Assembly: GCA_020631735.1 (NCBI GenBank)
Contig: CM036160.1
Coordinates: 5,006,407 to 5,070,406, forward strand
Length of the DNA stretch: 64,000 bases
Direction: 5' to 3'
DNA from: Saccharum officinarum
Lineage: Eukaryota; Streptophyta; Magnoliopsida; Poales; Poaceae
A program made the position numbers and the translations under genes. Position 1 is the first letter of the stretch; every line of letters begins with the position of its first letter. This document shows positions 12,960 through 23,815 of the stretch, in pieces. The notes below the pieces were generated by a model that worked only from the letters and a program-made list of their open reading frames with translations, made no database searches and was not told where the DNA came from.

Positions 12960-13870
12960 ACCTAAAAGTGTTGCAATATGCCAAAAAGTGTTGCAATAGA
13001 TAAAATTGCAACACAAAAATTTGGTTGGGAGGCGTTGCCACTGATGTCGTAGCAATAAGTTTGCGCAACACTTTATTTTGGTGTTGCAATAAATTTTCCT
13101 CTATTGCAACAGAATAGAGTTTTCTTGCAACACCATAAAGTGTTGCAAGCCATAGTACAAGCAACCACCATAGGTGTTGCAATAGTAACTACTGCAACAT
13201 ACTTGGTGTTGCCAGAGATATCTGTTGCCACATACCCAAAGAGTAGCAATAGGTACACTAGCAACGACAATGAGTGTTGCAATAGACCCTATTGCCACAC
13301 ATCAATAGTGAAGCAATAGATGGACCCTCTATTGCTACTCTATCTTTGTGGTTGCTATAAGTAGACCCTCTATTGCCACAATAGATATTTGGTTGCTACA
13401 GATGGCTTCTCTATTGCCACACTTGTCTATGTGGTTGCTATAGGTAGAACCCTTTATTGCCACGACAAATGTTTTGGTTGCTATAGGGGGCCTCTATATT
13501 GCCACACTAAAATATTGTGGTTGCTATAGGTAGAACCCTCTATTGCCATGATAAATGTTTTGGTTGCTATAGGTTGCCTCTATATTACCACACTAAATAT
13601 TATGTTTGCTATATGTAGAACCCTCTATTGCCACGATAAATGTTTTGGTTGCTATATGTGGTCTCTCTATTGCCACACTAAATAATGTGGTTGCTATAGG
13701 TGAACTCTATTGCCACATCCATTGTTTCATAGGTATGAGGTTTTTGCCACACCGTTTGTTTGTTGCTATAGCACATATTGCAACGCCAAATGATTATGCC
13801 AATAGTCCATATTGCAACGCTTTGTTTGGTAGTGACAAACAGTAATTGCACGCCAAACAATATATGATCA
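12960..13870. repeat. CACTA left subterminal repeats with an ~86-bp tandem array
   Basis: Short words GTTGCAATA, TTGCTATAGG and TATTGCCAC recur in both orientations. Between about 13355 and 13700 they form a tandem array: GGTAGAACCC...ATTGCCACG..AAATGTTTTGG restarts near 13441, 13527 and 13612. In characterised CACTA elements such subterminal motifs bind TNPA; binding here is inferred. Confidence 0.8.
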
Positions 13871-14396
13871 ATGAAGCATTTAGACATCTATTAAACCAAA
13901 ATATGCTTTGTTCGTACAAATCATTAATGAAACTGAAACCATCCTATATCAAACTTAGTCGATAACACACGCACAACTGAAACACATAAAGTATCTGACA
14001 CTAGTCACTATCTAGTTTCATCACATCAAAATCTAATGAGCTATGGAGCACTGCAGCAAAGGTACGGTTGCCTTGATGTTGATCATTCCATCAATCATGC
14101 GCTCCATTCAAACTCCATCTTGCTCCTGAAAAGAATTATAAACAATTGTGGTTTATGCATCAGGTAAACTAAAATTGTATTATTTTGGCAACAGCAGCAT
14201 GGAGTCATCAAAGTAAGCAAATTTGGAATCTTCAACTAAAGACTAGCAGGTTTGCAAATAAATTTATAGAATTATTCAAAAGTGAAATGCCCCATGTAAA
14301 GGCTATATGATCAAACCTACAAGTCAATCATGTATATATAAAAAAAACACTCTCAGTGACACCAATCTGATTCAGAAATATTCACAGGTAGTAAAG

Positions 14397-17300
14397 TTAC
14401 CAAAAATTCACCTGTGCATTGCCAACTTGTTGTTTCCTTTTGCCTAATGCTCGTTTCTTAGCTGCATCATCCTTCAGTGCTTTTGTAGTAGTATAAGAAA
14501 TTGCCGGATTCCCTCCATTATTTTGGCCTGTTTGTGACTTATTCGCAGCACCCCTTCTAGTTGTGCGAGTATTACCGGTAGCTGTAGGTGATGTAGATGC
14601 GAGTTGTGTTTGCGGCGTGTTGCTAGTGTGACCAATACTTGTCCCTGTAGTAGCTGCGAGTTGTGTTTGTGGCGGGCTGCTACGTGGGTTATCCTGCAAA
14701 TCAATAGTTGGAGGGAAAATTAGACCCCATACTATGGACTATGACATGACAACATTAAACACTCATCAATTCTCGAACTACCTACCGATGTGATATTTCT
14801 TCACTTTCTGTTGTTGTTACATTTCCTTCAACCATGTTTGTTGCAGCAGCAACCTCAGCAATTTGTCTCCCATCTTTGTTACCCTGCTTTTAAAGTATGG
14901 TTAGAAAAATCATGTCTGGAGTTTGAAAGTACAAAAATGATGTTGTTTACACTTCAAAATTCAGCGGATATGTATAATGTCTACACCAAAACAATGCCTT
15001 TACAATATGCAAGAAACAAACTACTACCAGCATGGTTTGTAGTCAACTACCTGAGCACATGATTTTAATTCAACAAAATATGAAAATATTAAACCAGCGG
15101 GTAGGTATATAACCTCGAGACAGATAAACACATTAACTTAATCTCTTGGGCAAGTTAAGATTTTACATTAATATTACCTGTTGCAAGGATGCTTGTCCTT
15201 GTAGTGCTTGCATCATTGACATAAACTCTTGCCTAAGTGCTTCTCTATCAGCCTCCCTTGCCTTCTTCATTTCTTCCATCTGACACCTATGTTCTTCCCT
15301 TTCAGCTTCCCTTTCAGCCTCTTGAGTTTCAAGTCGTTCCTATAGCTTTGCAAACGCGTCGATCAGTGTCGCGTCCTGACGGACACGGTACTGGTATTCC
15401 TCAGACAGTAGCTGCCTTCTAGTTGGGTACTTTGCCATGTATCCATTAGCATGGATCTTAGTTGATTTGCAGTTTATTGTTTCCTTGTAGGCTGTCTGGA
15501 AAATATGATTTTGCTCCATGTCTGAGATGATGTTTATATCTCCATTTGTTTCTCTCTCTGAAAGTTTGTTGCTTGCATTATCCTAACAAAGAGAGGGCAG
15601 TAAAAGTAGTTAATTCAAAAAGAAATTGTAGGAGTTCACTTTGCATCACTCAATAAGGTTTGTACAAACTGTTATATACTCACATAGACATCCCTAGATT
15701 CTTGGCTTGTCCATTCCCCATTCTTAGTGTGTGTCATCATAAAAAGGTCCAAATCATTTGGCTCATCACCTGTTAGCGGGTCCCTCTAATGTGGCAAGAA
15801 TGTAACAAATTAGCGGCATTCCATCATGTAAGGAAGCATGACATGTGCTTATGAAGTTATTACCTTCTCATAGCTTAACTGAGAAAAAGACTTTGATCCG
15901 GTCACATGGTTTATCTTTCGATTGTGCCGATTATGAGAATTCTTGCTGCTAATCCTCTGCACAAGGAGTTGTTTTTTAAAAAATAGTGAATTGCTCGAAA
16001 CATATCCTTTAATTTAGCAGGTGCAATTGGCAAGAATAAAATAAATGTCATCAAACCTGAAATTCTTCGCTGCCAAAATACATCACCAGATAGTGCCATT
16101 CAACAATGTCCAATTCTTCTGGCTTGTGTCTCATTCTCTCATCATAGGTGGTGTATGCCCTGTATGTAGCACTAAATGTTGAGCGCCATCCTTTGTAACG
16201 CTCATTTGCGATGGTCCATATCTTTTTTCTGTTTTCCTCATTATTCTCAATGTCCCACTTATTCTATTCAACAAAAAAACATAAATACTATGTCACTTCT
16301 TAAATAATTTGGTAAATGCGTAGGCAACCAAAAACAAATCAGAACTTACCATAATAGTAGATTCTATTGACTTTTTTACATCTTCGTGGATATCTCTCCA
16401 TGTTCTCACTCCAATGAGTGGTGCTTTTTTCCTTGTAAACAGTACTATTTCATCAATAAATGTGCGTGTGTTCTCACCTGCAACTCCTCCAATTCTAGAG
16501 AATTCGACTGTAAGCTTCCCACTGCCCTGCCTGGACCTCTTGTGGGAGGCTGCCAATCCTTTTAGGGTACCTCGTGCCTTCCTCTTTTGGGAGTCTTGTC
16601 AATTGAAACAATTATACAAATGCAAGAGATTAAACAAAATTTTTTACTAGGGATAACTGAACTGAACCTCAAAATAAAATCATAATAAGCATTACTTACT
16701 ATTTCCCTGTGTTTTCTCACGCCGAGCATGAGATGGTAGGTTCAGAGGTGGTGTTGGATTGCTATCTTGACTTGGATTTAGTAAATCTATCTGATTCCTA
16801 CGGTTGTCATATGCACCTGCAGACAATAGGTCACATGTGTAAGCTATAAATGGTTTGCGAAGGATTGATTATAATTTGGTTGACATTTTGGGAAAAGTTG
16901 TTATATTACTAATATCATCAAGTTGTCCTTGCACCCTTAACCATTCTCTGTAAGTCTTCACTGCGTCTTCCTTGTATATATCTTTAAATTCTTCGAAAAC
17001 CATGATGATATCAGTGGAGTGGCCATTGCAATATATTATAATATAACCATTTAGAATAGGGCAGCAACATAACTTACCCATGTATTTTCTCTCTTTATGC
17101 ATATTGCTAAGCCACACCTTGTAATCATCAATTGACTCATCTGTGGAATCTTCACTAATTGATGCCATTCTTGGCAATTTAATGGGTGTTATCTCCACAT
17201 TTCGCTCTGTTATTTGATCCCTTGACAATACTAATCTGAGCTCCCTCTCCTCCGCATTACTTGATAACATAGCATTTGCATTCATCGTATTCGATCTCGT

Positions 17301-17610
17301 TTAGTATTGCTACAGTGTTACCACATCTCCTCTTATAGTACAAGTAGTCCCTGGCACCATACCCCAAATTTGATTTCATTGTTATTAAGTTACCAAACGT
17401 GATCGAATCCCTGTCTATTGTATACTGAGTAAATTCTTGTCCCCCCAATGCCCCCTTGCAAGTGAAAGACATAGTCCATGTTTGTTCCGAGCTGTCACAA
17501 AATATGATGAGAAACATAAGCGCACGTGATGAAACAATATTTAAAGAAGGAACAACTTGAGAATGGCAAACGATAACATGTCCTTCATTATTTGCCGTAA
17601 GCGCGTGCAC
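14397..17610 (-). pseudogene. TNPA-like protein (Transposase_24, Ptta/En/Spm family), multi-exon, one stop
   Basis: The accessory CACTA protein is expected to bind subterminal repeats. Minus-strand exons in order: about 17280-17600 (QEFTQYTIDRDSITFGNL, GYGARDYLYYKRRCGN), an acidic segment near 17100-17280, about 16707-16816 (NRRNQIDLLNPSQDSNPTPP), then a core of about 16350-16600 (KLTVEFSR.GGVAGENTRTFIDEIVLFTRK) continuing at 16060-16260 (RYKGWRSTFSATYRAY, HKPEELDIVEWHYLV). Next come 15842-15960 and 15690-15790 (DPLTGDEPNDLDLFMMTHT), a coiled-coil exon at 15180-15590 rich in EAEREAEREE, and a Ser/Thr/Gln-rich C-terminus at 14397-14699. A TAG at 15340-15342 interrupts the coiled-coil exon. Family assignment is confident; exact splice sites are approximate. 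Confidence 0.72.
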
Positions 17611-18353
17611 ATATCAAGGTAATCAGATGTGTCCTTCATTGCTAAAATGTGTAATGACGATTTTAGGATGATCATGAACAGTCAATTTTCAAGTTGCCTT
17701 CACTATATTGATTAACTTGTCGAATTCTAACTGATTGTGAAGTAGCATCCAGCCAGACATTGTTTCGTTGAAAGTATCATCACCAAAATAAAGTCCTCGA
17801 AAACAAAAGTATCTGAACCTACCAGTACATTCAAATAGATATATAACCAATTAGGCTAGAAAGAATTAATCGATGGCAGCTGCAGCAGTAATATAATTAG
17901 GCTAGTAGCAACACAGGCACAGATCATGGGACAAATAAGAATGCAACTAAATATATCATTTACTTTCTCGTGTGGCTGTAGCTTGCCACGACACAGATGG
18001 CGTGCAAGCAGACGGTCTTTCAAATGGTGATTTTCAGTTCCTGCATTAATCCTTTTAGATCAACTGCCTTTGTCTTTTTTTTGCATGCAAAACTACTGCA
18101 TCGCTAAACAGCACTTAACTGTCCACGTCGTGGTCGATTCTACAGAATTGGGAACACTTGCCGCACTGATTTTTTAGAGAGACATAAGTATTTTTTAGAC
18201 GACCTAGCAAAAAAATGATCTTGCATAGTATTGAAATAGATCACAAGAAATAATCTCTTTTTAAAACACAAATTCAGAACGATATGATCAGCCAGCAGGT
18301 GTGCTTGGGGAGGGAAGGGGAGGGGATATTTTGTGCCCTTACCTGTCGTCGGT

Positions 18354-18719
18354 CTAAGAGGAATGCCGACAGCTTTCTCGTCCTTGGCTGGCGTCACCTC
18401 CATCTTCATCGGCAAGAGGTGTTGCCGTCCTGGAAGAAGGTGTCTGAAAAAGCGACATCGTCGCCTTGGGTCTGGACATCGTGGAAGCAGGTGCGTGCGC
18501 CGACGCAGGTGTTACCGTGTTGCACGCAGGTGCCGTCGCGGCAGCAGTTGTGGGCATCAACGACGACGCAGGTGTCCCCATTGCCGCTCTCGCCAGTCCC
18601 TCCGGAGGGGTCGCCATCTTCTTCCCCTTGGTCGAAGCCCAAAACCCTAACTGGCGGCTGGTGTGTGCGGCTATCTGCTCTCCCAAGTCCCACCCGATTA
18701 GATTAGGAAGGGAGATCAA
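18354..18719 (-). other. Possible 5' exon of the CACTA gene
   Basis: A GC-rich minus-strand segment encodes an Ala/Thr/Pro-rich stretch beginning MATPPEGLARAAMG and runs into a strong donor, CGACGACAG|GTAAGGGC, near 18343. It lies about 730 bp upstream of the first recognisable TNPA-like exon. The frame entering the donor is not the frame of the MATPPEGL start, so an indel or a different start (MPMKMEVTPAKDEK, 18415) is needed. This may be the first exon or captured sequence. Confidence 0.35.
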
Positions 18720-19137
18720 AAGTCACGTAATGTGGGGAGGGAAAAACGTGGGTCCAAGTTTCCAAAATTTTCAAAACTTATAATCTGGTTGTCGTCTCTT
18801 CACGTTGATGGTCCAGGTCCACTAACAATTTGATGATATTTGAACAAGTTTTACTAAGAGTTAGATCGATTCCAAAAAAAAAGTTCGCGAAGAGCCCTAA
18901 GACATATCTATTTTTATATATGCTGCTACCGGACAACAGATGAATTTTAAATAAAAACTTGGTAATTTCAAAAGACTTGGTAATTTTAAAAAAACTTGGT
19001 ACACATTATAAATTCTGAAAACTTATACTAGCACTTTTAAAACTTCATACTTTATAAGACTTAAAACTTTGTAATTTCAAACTTTTTAAAAAATTCACGA
19101 TTTTTATACCAGGACAATTTAAAATTTGTATTTCAAG

Positions 19138-19770
19138 ATTTTAGTAGTAGTGGTGGTGGTGGTGGGAGCGTTGCGCCGCTGCACAAGAAGGTAGCCCCTG
19201 CTTGTCTCGTCCCGGCATGGCGACGCTCTTCCACGCAGCCTCTACTGCGGCACGGTGCCTCGTTGCTGCTGAGGGTCGACTAGGGCTGAGACTGGTTTGT
19301 GCACCTCAACGCTGATGAGTACGTGCTCGTGACACCCGATGGTGATTCCTCTTCTCTACACCTATTGTCGAGCTCGCCGTCATCCTCGACATCCTCCCCG
19401 CCGCCTCTCGTGGGACGCCACCTAGTATTCGCCTCGCTCCGCACTCTCACAGGATGCCGCCTAGTACTCGCCTCGCTCCGCCTCTCATTGGATGTTGCCC
19501 AGTACCTCGACTCGGTGATTCCTCTTCTCTACACCTATTGCCAAGCTTGCCATCATCCTCGACGCCCTCCCCGTCGCCTCACTCCGCCTCCCTTGAGGCC
19601 CGCCCTAGCGCTGAGGGAATCGGCACCGACCACCGACCACCGACCAGCGAATCGCAGCCGCTCTAGCGAGAAGGACGGCGAGGGCGAGAGGGGGGAGGAC
19701 ACGTGCCTTTGCAGTCGCAGTGGCTCTAGTAGTAGTGGTGGTGGTGGTGGTGGTGCCTGTTTAATGTGAG
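19138..19770 (+). repeat. GC-rich tandem duplication with GGT microsatellites
   Basis: GATTCCTCTTCTCTACACC at about 19343 recurs at about 19517, with the following GCTYGCCRTCATCCTCGAC, a ~174-bp direct duplication. (GGT)n/(AGT)n tracts flank it at about 19145-19168 and 19727-19753. No protein domain is evident. Confidence 0.6.
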
Positions 19771-19999
19771 GGGAGATAGTTCCATGGTGAATAAATTCTA
19801 CAAGTAGTAGTAGTCGTGAAAGATTTCTTAGCATAAGTTTCATAGTAGGGAGGAAAAAACAGAAAGAAAATAGCAAAAAAAATCATCAAAGTAGCAAAAA
19901 GCAACAATGTTAGAAAGGATTTTGAAAAAGTAGATTAAAAATTAACAAAAATTACTCCACCGGGGCTTTGAGCCCAGGAGCTAGAGATCACATAATAAA

Positions 20000-20635
20000 G
20001 GGAAAAAGTCTAGATCACCCCCCTCAACTATGGGGGTGGTCTACTTAACCCCTAAACTATGAAACGGTCTAATTTACCCTCTGAACTTTTCAAAACCGTC
20101 TACTTTACCCCTGGGGCAGTTTTGGACGGCGGTTTGGTACAGTAACCATGTTTTGCTACAGTAACCGAATCTTTAAAAAATCATAGTAAATCACAGAAAA
20201 ATCGTAAAATGGAAAATCCAATTTTGTTGGACTCCACGTGAGTAGATCTACACAATGAATATATAATATGGTGTATTTTCGTACAAAGTTTTTGCTGTAG
20301 ATTTAAATTTATTAGGATTTTCCAATAAATTTAAAGCTATAACAAAAATTTTGTACTAAAGCATACCATATTATATGTTCATTGTGTAGATCAACTCATG
20401 TGGAGTCCAACAAAATTAGATTTTTTATTTTATGATTTTTCTGTGATTTACTATGATTTTTTAAAGATCCGGTTACTGTAGCAACACTATGGTTACTGTA
20501 GCAAACCACCGTCCAAAACTGCCCTGGGGGTAAAGTAGACGGTTTTGGAAAGTTCAGGGGGTAAATTAGACTGTTTCATAGTTTGGGGTTAAGTAGACCA
20601 CTTTCCATAGTTGGGGGTGGTCTAGACTTTTTCCC
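20000..20635. mobile_element. 636-bp foldback element inside the CACTA transposon
   Basis: Two arms of about 300 bp are inverted copies: it begins GGGAAAAAGTCTAGATCACC and ends GGTGGTCTAGACTTTTTCCC. Both arms carry GTTACTGTAGC/GCTACAGTAAC and the TTTTGTTGGACTCCACGTGA word, with only a short central spacer near 20300-20340. The flanks are perfect 8-bp duplications ATAATAAA (19992-19999, 20636-20643). The 8-bp duplication suggests hAT-type mobilisation; a Mutator-type 9-bp duplication does not fit the boundaries. It has no coding capacity. Confidence 0.88.
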
Positions 20636-20939
20636 ATAATAAAGACTAACCTTCCACTGGGTTACTGAGGTTTGTTCGATAGGAAGCAGCCTTTATTTTA
20701 CTTGTAGATGCGGAGCTGATTTTCTTAAGTGGATCGGCTGCAGCGGGCGAGGAGGGGTCTTTCTCGGGCTTGGGCTTCCATGTACTCTGCATCTGTTACT
20801 CGTCCACACCAGAGATGAGGAAGCTAGCGCCGCGAACGGCCCCAAGACTACAAGCGCGGCCCATGTGGTTCGACCCTCTCCAATATAACGTTCACATATG
20901 GTGTTGGGTCCTAGACAAAGAAAGACCCACCAAATACTT

Positions 20940-21490
20940 TGGTCTATAGCAACACAAATAAACCGTTGCAATAGTAACATGATATTGCATCCATTTAGGA
21001 TTGTAGTGGCAATAAGTCCCTAACAATTGCAACGCCATAGAAGATTATTGTAACCCCAAAAAATTGTGGCAATAGGAACATTTTACTGCAACCATTTCAG
21101 AATTCTTGTTGCAATAACCACCTAGCAATTGCAACACCACTGAAGACTATTGCAACCCGGAATAACCATTGCAATAGTTACAAGCAAAAGCAACCAAATC
21201 CAATATAGTTGCAATAACACCAAGTAATTGCAACGTAAATCAATACTAATGCAACTCTAAAGTGCCATGGCAATAACACCAACTAATCGCAACACAATTC
21301 TAAAATGGTTGCAATAGCAGACTTCTGTTGCAACGACAAACCACACATATTGCAACACATTTAGTTTGTTGCATTATAGGCGCATATTGCAACCATTTTT
21401 ACGGAAAGGTTGCAATACGCCCCCCTATGGCAACCAAATTAGTAGTGTTGCAATCATGTGGCGTGGCATTAGGGGGGAATCCTTGTAGTG
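20940..21490. repeat. CACTA right subterminal repeats
   Basis: GTTGCAATA / TATTGCAAC words occur every 20-40 bp in both orientations up to the right terminal sequence, matching the word set of the left end. Confidence 0.8.
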
Positions 21491-21876
21491 GTTGCACTTG
21501 TATGTTGCATAAGCACCAGTTCACATGGAATGTAAAACATGTTTTCTGGTTTCAGAAGTATGTTTCAGTTATAATCCAAACAAGCATATAACTTATCATT
21601 TCATGTGACTTTTTGATTCCAAACTTCATGAAACTTTTCCAGGGATCAATATAGATAGGTACTAAGGTGAGACACATGAAGATATTGCCATAACACCATC
21701 CAGGCATATATCTTTGAAAATGGCCTATATGTAAAGCAATGGTGCAACATCCAACTTTAGGTTAGGCTCATCTCCATAGGTTGACCTTGACATTGTCATC
21801 TCCACTTAATCTGCCATGTTTGAGCTCAAACCCACTACTTAATGAGTGACAAACACCTGAGGTGTTACAAGAGGGG
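21491..21876 (-). repeat. Start of a Ty3/gypsy-like LTR (TGTAACACC)
   Basis: Read on the minus strand from about 21876, the sequence starts TGTAACACCTCAGGTGTTTG and resembles the start at 26561 (TGTAACACCTGTG). It is cut by the CACTA insertion at 21490 and continues at 12927. This may be the second LTR of the 20-kb block or a separate nested LTR. Confidence 0.45.
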
Positions 21877-23815
21877 GGGTGAATAGCCTAATTAAAACTT
21901 CTACAAGAATTACTTAACCACAAGTTAGTACGAAAGGTGGCGAAGCAAAAGCACTAGCTCTAACTAAATAAGCAAGCCACCTACACAAGTCTAGTACAAG
22001 GCTATTCACTAAACACAACAACTACAAGCTATAAACAAGAAGTAATACGAGAGAAGAGCTTCGAGTGATTATACCGCCGTGAAGAGATGAGAAATACCAA
22101 TCAATCAATCACACAAGAGAAATCCTCGGGAAGAGAATGACACAAGAATTTATTCCGAGGTTCACTTGCTTCCCGGCAAGCTACTCCCCGTTGTGGCGAT
22201 ACACCCACTTGTCGATTTACGAGCTAATCGACTATCAAGAGTCGAGCCCTCGGCGGGCGCCACACAACCGCACACAAGATGGGGATCCTCCAAGCCACGA
22301 GCTCCACTAGAGTATCCAATTCATGAACTCCCGCGGAAAAGGATCAAGAACCCCTTACAACACTTGGTGAGGGCTCCAACAATCTCCAATTGTGAGTTCA
22401 ATCACCTCCGCTGCTCCAAGCCGTCTACTATGTTGGAAAACACGGAAGAGTAACAAGAAATCTGCAGCAACTCGAAGATCAAGTGCCTCTAAAATGCAAC
22501 TCTCAAGCAATGCACTTGAATCTCACTCAATCTCACTCAAGATGTGCAACTATACAAAGAGATGAGTGGAGGGGTTGTTCTCTAGCTCAAAGTATGTCTC
22601 TAGGTCTCAAAATATGCAAGAGTTACCCTCAAACCCTGGACATCTTCTATTTATAGCGAAGGGGTACGCAGCTAGCCGTTACCGGACGACGCAGTTCAAA
22701 ACGAGCTGACCGGACGCTCCGGTTAGGGTGACCGGACGCGTCCGGTCACTACAGGACAAGCGTGAACAGTGTGCGTCAGAAGTTACCGTTGCTATGACCG
22801 GACGCGCCCTAGCGTATGACCGGACGCGCCTCACTTGGCGTCCGGTCAGAGTCCAGTAAGCTCCCATCACGACCGGACGCGTCCGATCGCACGTGACCGG
22901 ACGCGCCGCGCGTCCGATCACCACTTCGCTGCTCTCTGCCCCTCTGGACGCATGATCGGACGCGCCGGTTCCGTGAAGGACCGGACGTGCTGGTCGCTCA
23001 CTCTACTTTTGCGTATAGGTGAACTGACCGGACGCGCTGGTCAGGCCAGACCAGCGTCCGATCATTAACCCTAGACACGCTGACCGGATTGAACTGACCG
23101 GACGCGTCCGGTCAAACCGTGACCGCGTCCGGTGCAGCGTCCGGTCACCACAGTGACCTCCGTTCGCCTTCGTTTCTTTTCCGACTTCTGGCGCAGTAGA
23201 AAATAGGCGTTTCACTTCTCCAAAAAGCGCCGAATCCCGCCTCGCAAGCTCGGCGGGAGGGAGAGAAGAACCCAAACCCTTCTCTACCGCTCAAACTCCA
23301 CCGCCTTCACAAATGTGCTAACACCACCATGTGTAAAATCACCATGTGCATGTGTGTTAGCATTTCACAATCATTGTCCAAGGCGTTATGTTAGCTCTTT
23401 ACTAGATCCTAATGCATATGCTCAAGACATTGATCTAGTGGCACTTGATTTTCGAGCTAACCGTGATTGCCCCTCTTGATAGTCGGCTATGTATCCTAAA
23501 TTCGGTCAATCACTTCTCTACTCATCTTAGACCGGCAAAAGAAAAAACCCCTATGACCTTTGCCTTGCGCTCTTAGATCCTTCTCCTCCACTTGATCATC
23601 ATGTCCTTCATTTTATGTGCATCTCTACCATGATCATCATTTCATGTCCATGCACTATCTCTTTGTGATCTTGTGGCCACCACTCCTTGCCACATACACC
23701 TTCATCACATGTGTTGTTTATGCCTAACTCAAAACACTTAACACATGGCATTAGCAACTTGGTGTCATTAATTACCAAAACCAAACTTGGGCTTTCATCA
23801 TCAAGGTAACCAATA
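21877..23815 (-). repeat. SIRE/Maximus-like copia LTR remnant
   Basis: The minus strand reads GATGAAAGCCCAAGTTTGG, GGTAATTAATGACACC near 23790-23750 and finishes with a polypyrimidine GCTATTCACCCCCCCTCT near 21877-21895, as in long LTRs of SIRE-type copia elements of panicoid grasses. The middle is the GACCGG motif field. No convincing target duplication was found; the 21877 side abuts another LTR start, so this copy is probably truncated. The family name is from recollection of related LTRs. Confidence 0.5.
22690..23130. repeat. Clustered GACCGGACGCG(TCCGGTC) motifs
   Basis: About fifteen occurrences of GACCGGACGCG or its near-palindromic form GACCGGACGCGTCCGGTC, in both orientations and at irregular 15-60-bp spacing, inside the LTR remnant. 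The words are extremely CpG-rich, and many survive intact despite the CpG load. Confidence 0.8.

Larger units (their letters stand above)
12931..21490 (-). mobile_element. CACTA (En/Spm) DNA transposon, 8560 bp, non-autonomous
   Basis: The left end is CACTACAAGGTTTTCCC (from 12931); the right end, read on the minus strand, is CACTACAAGGATTCCCC (to 21490). Both are flanked by the 3-bp duplication GTT (12928-12930, 21491-21493), diagnostic of the superfamily. Both ends carry dense subterminal arrays of TTGCAATA / TATTGCCAC words. The interior encodes a TNPA/Transposase_24-like gene on the minus strand, and I found no TNPD/Transposase_21 catalytic protein, so the copy should depend on another element. 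It sits in the long LTR-type block and itself contains a foldback element. Confidence 0.92.

Noticed and set aside
18140..18415. Independent small gene upstream of the TNPA-like exons
   Set aside because: The frame crosses a strong splice donor and makes more sense as a possible first exon of the transposon gene.
21877..23815. 5-bp target duplication for the SIRE-like LTR
   Set aside because: Candidate flanks (AGGTG versus AGGTA) do not match exactly and one side abuts another LTR start.
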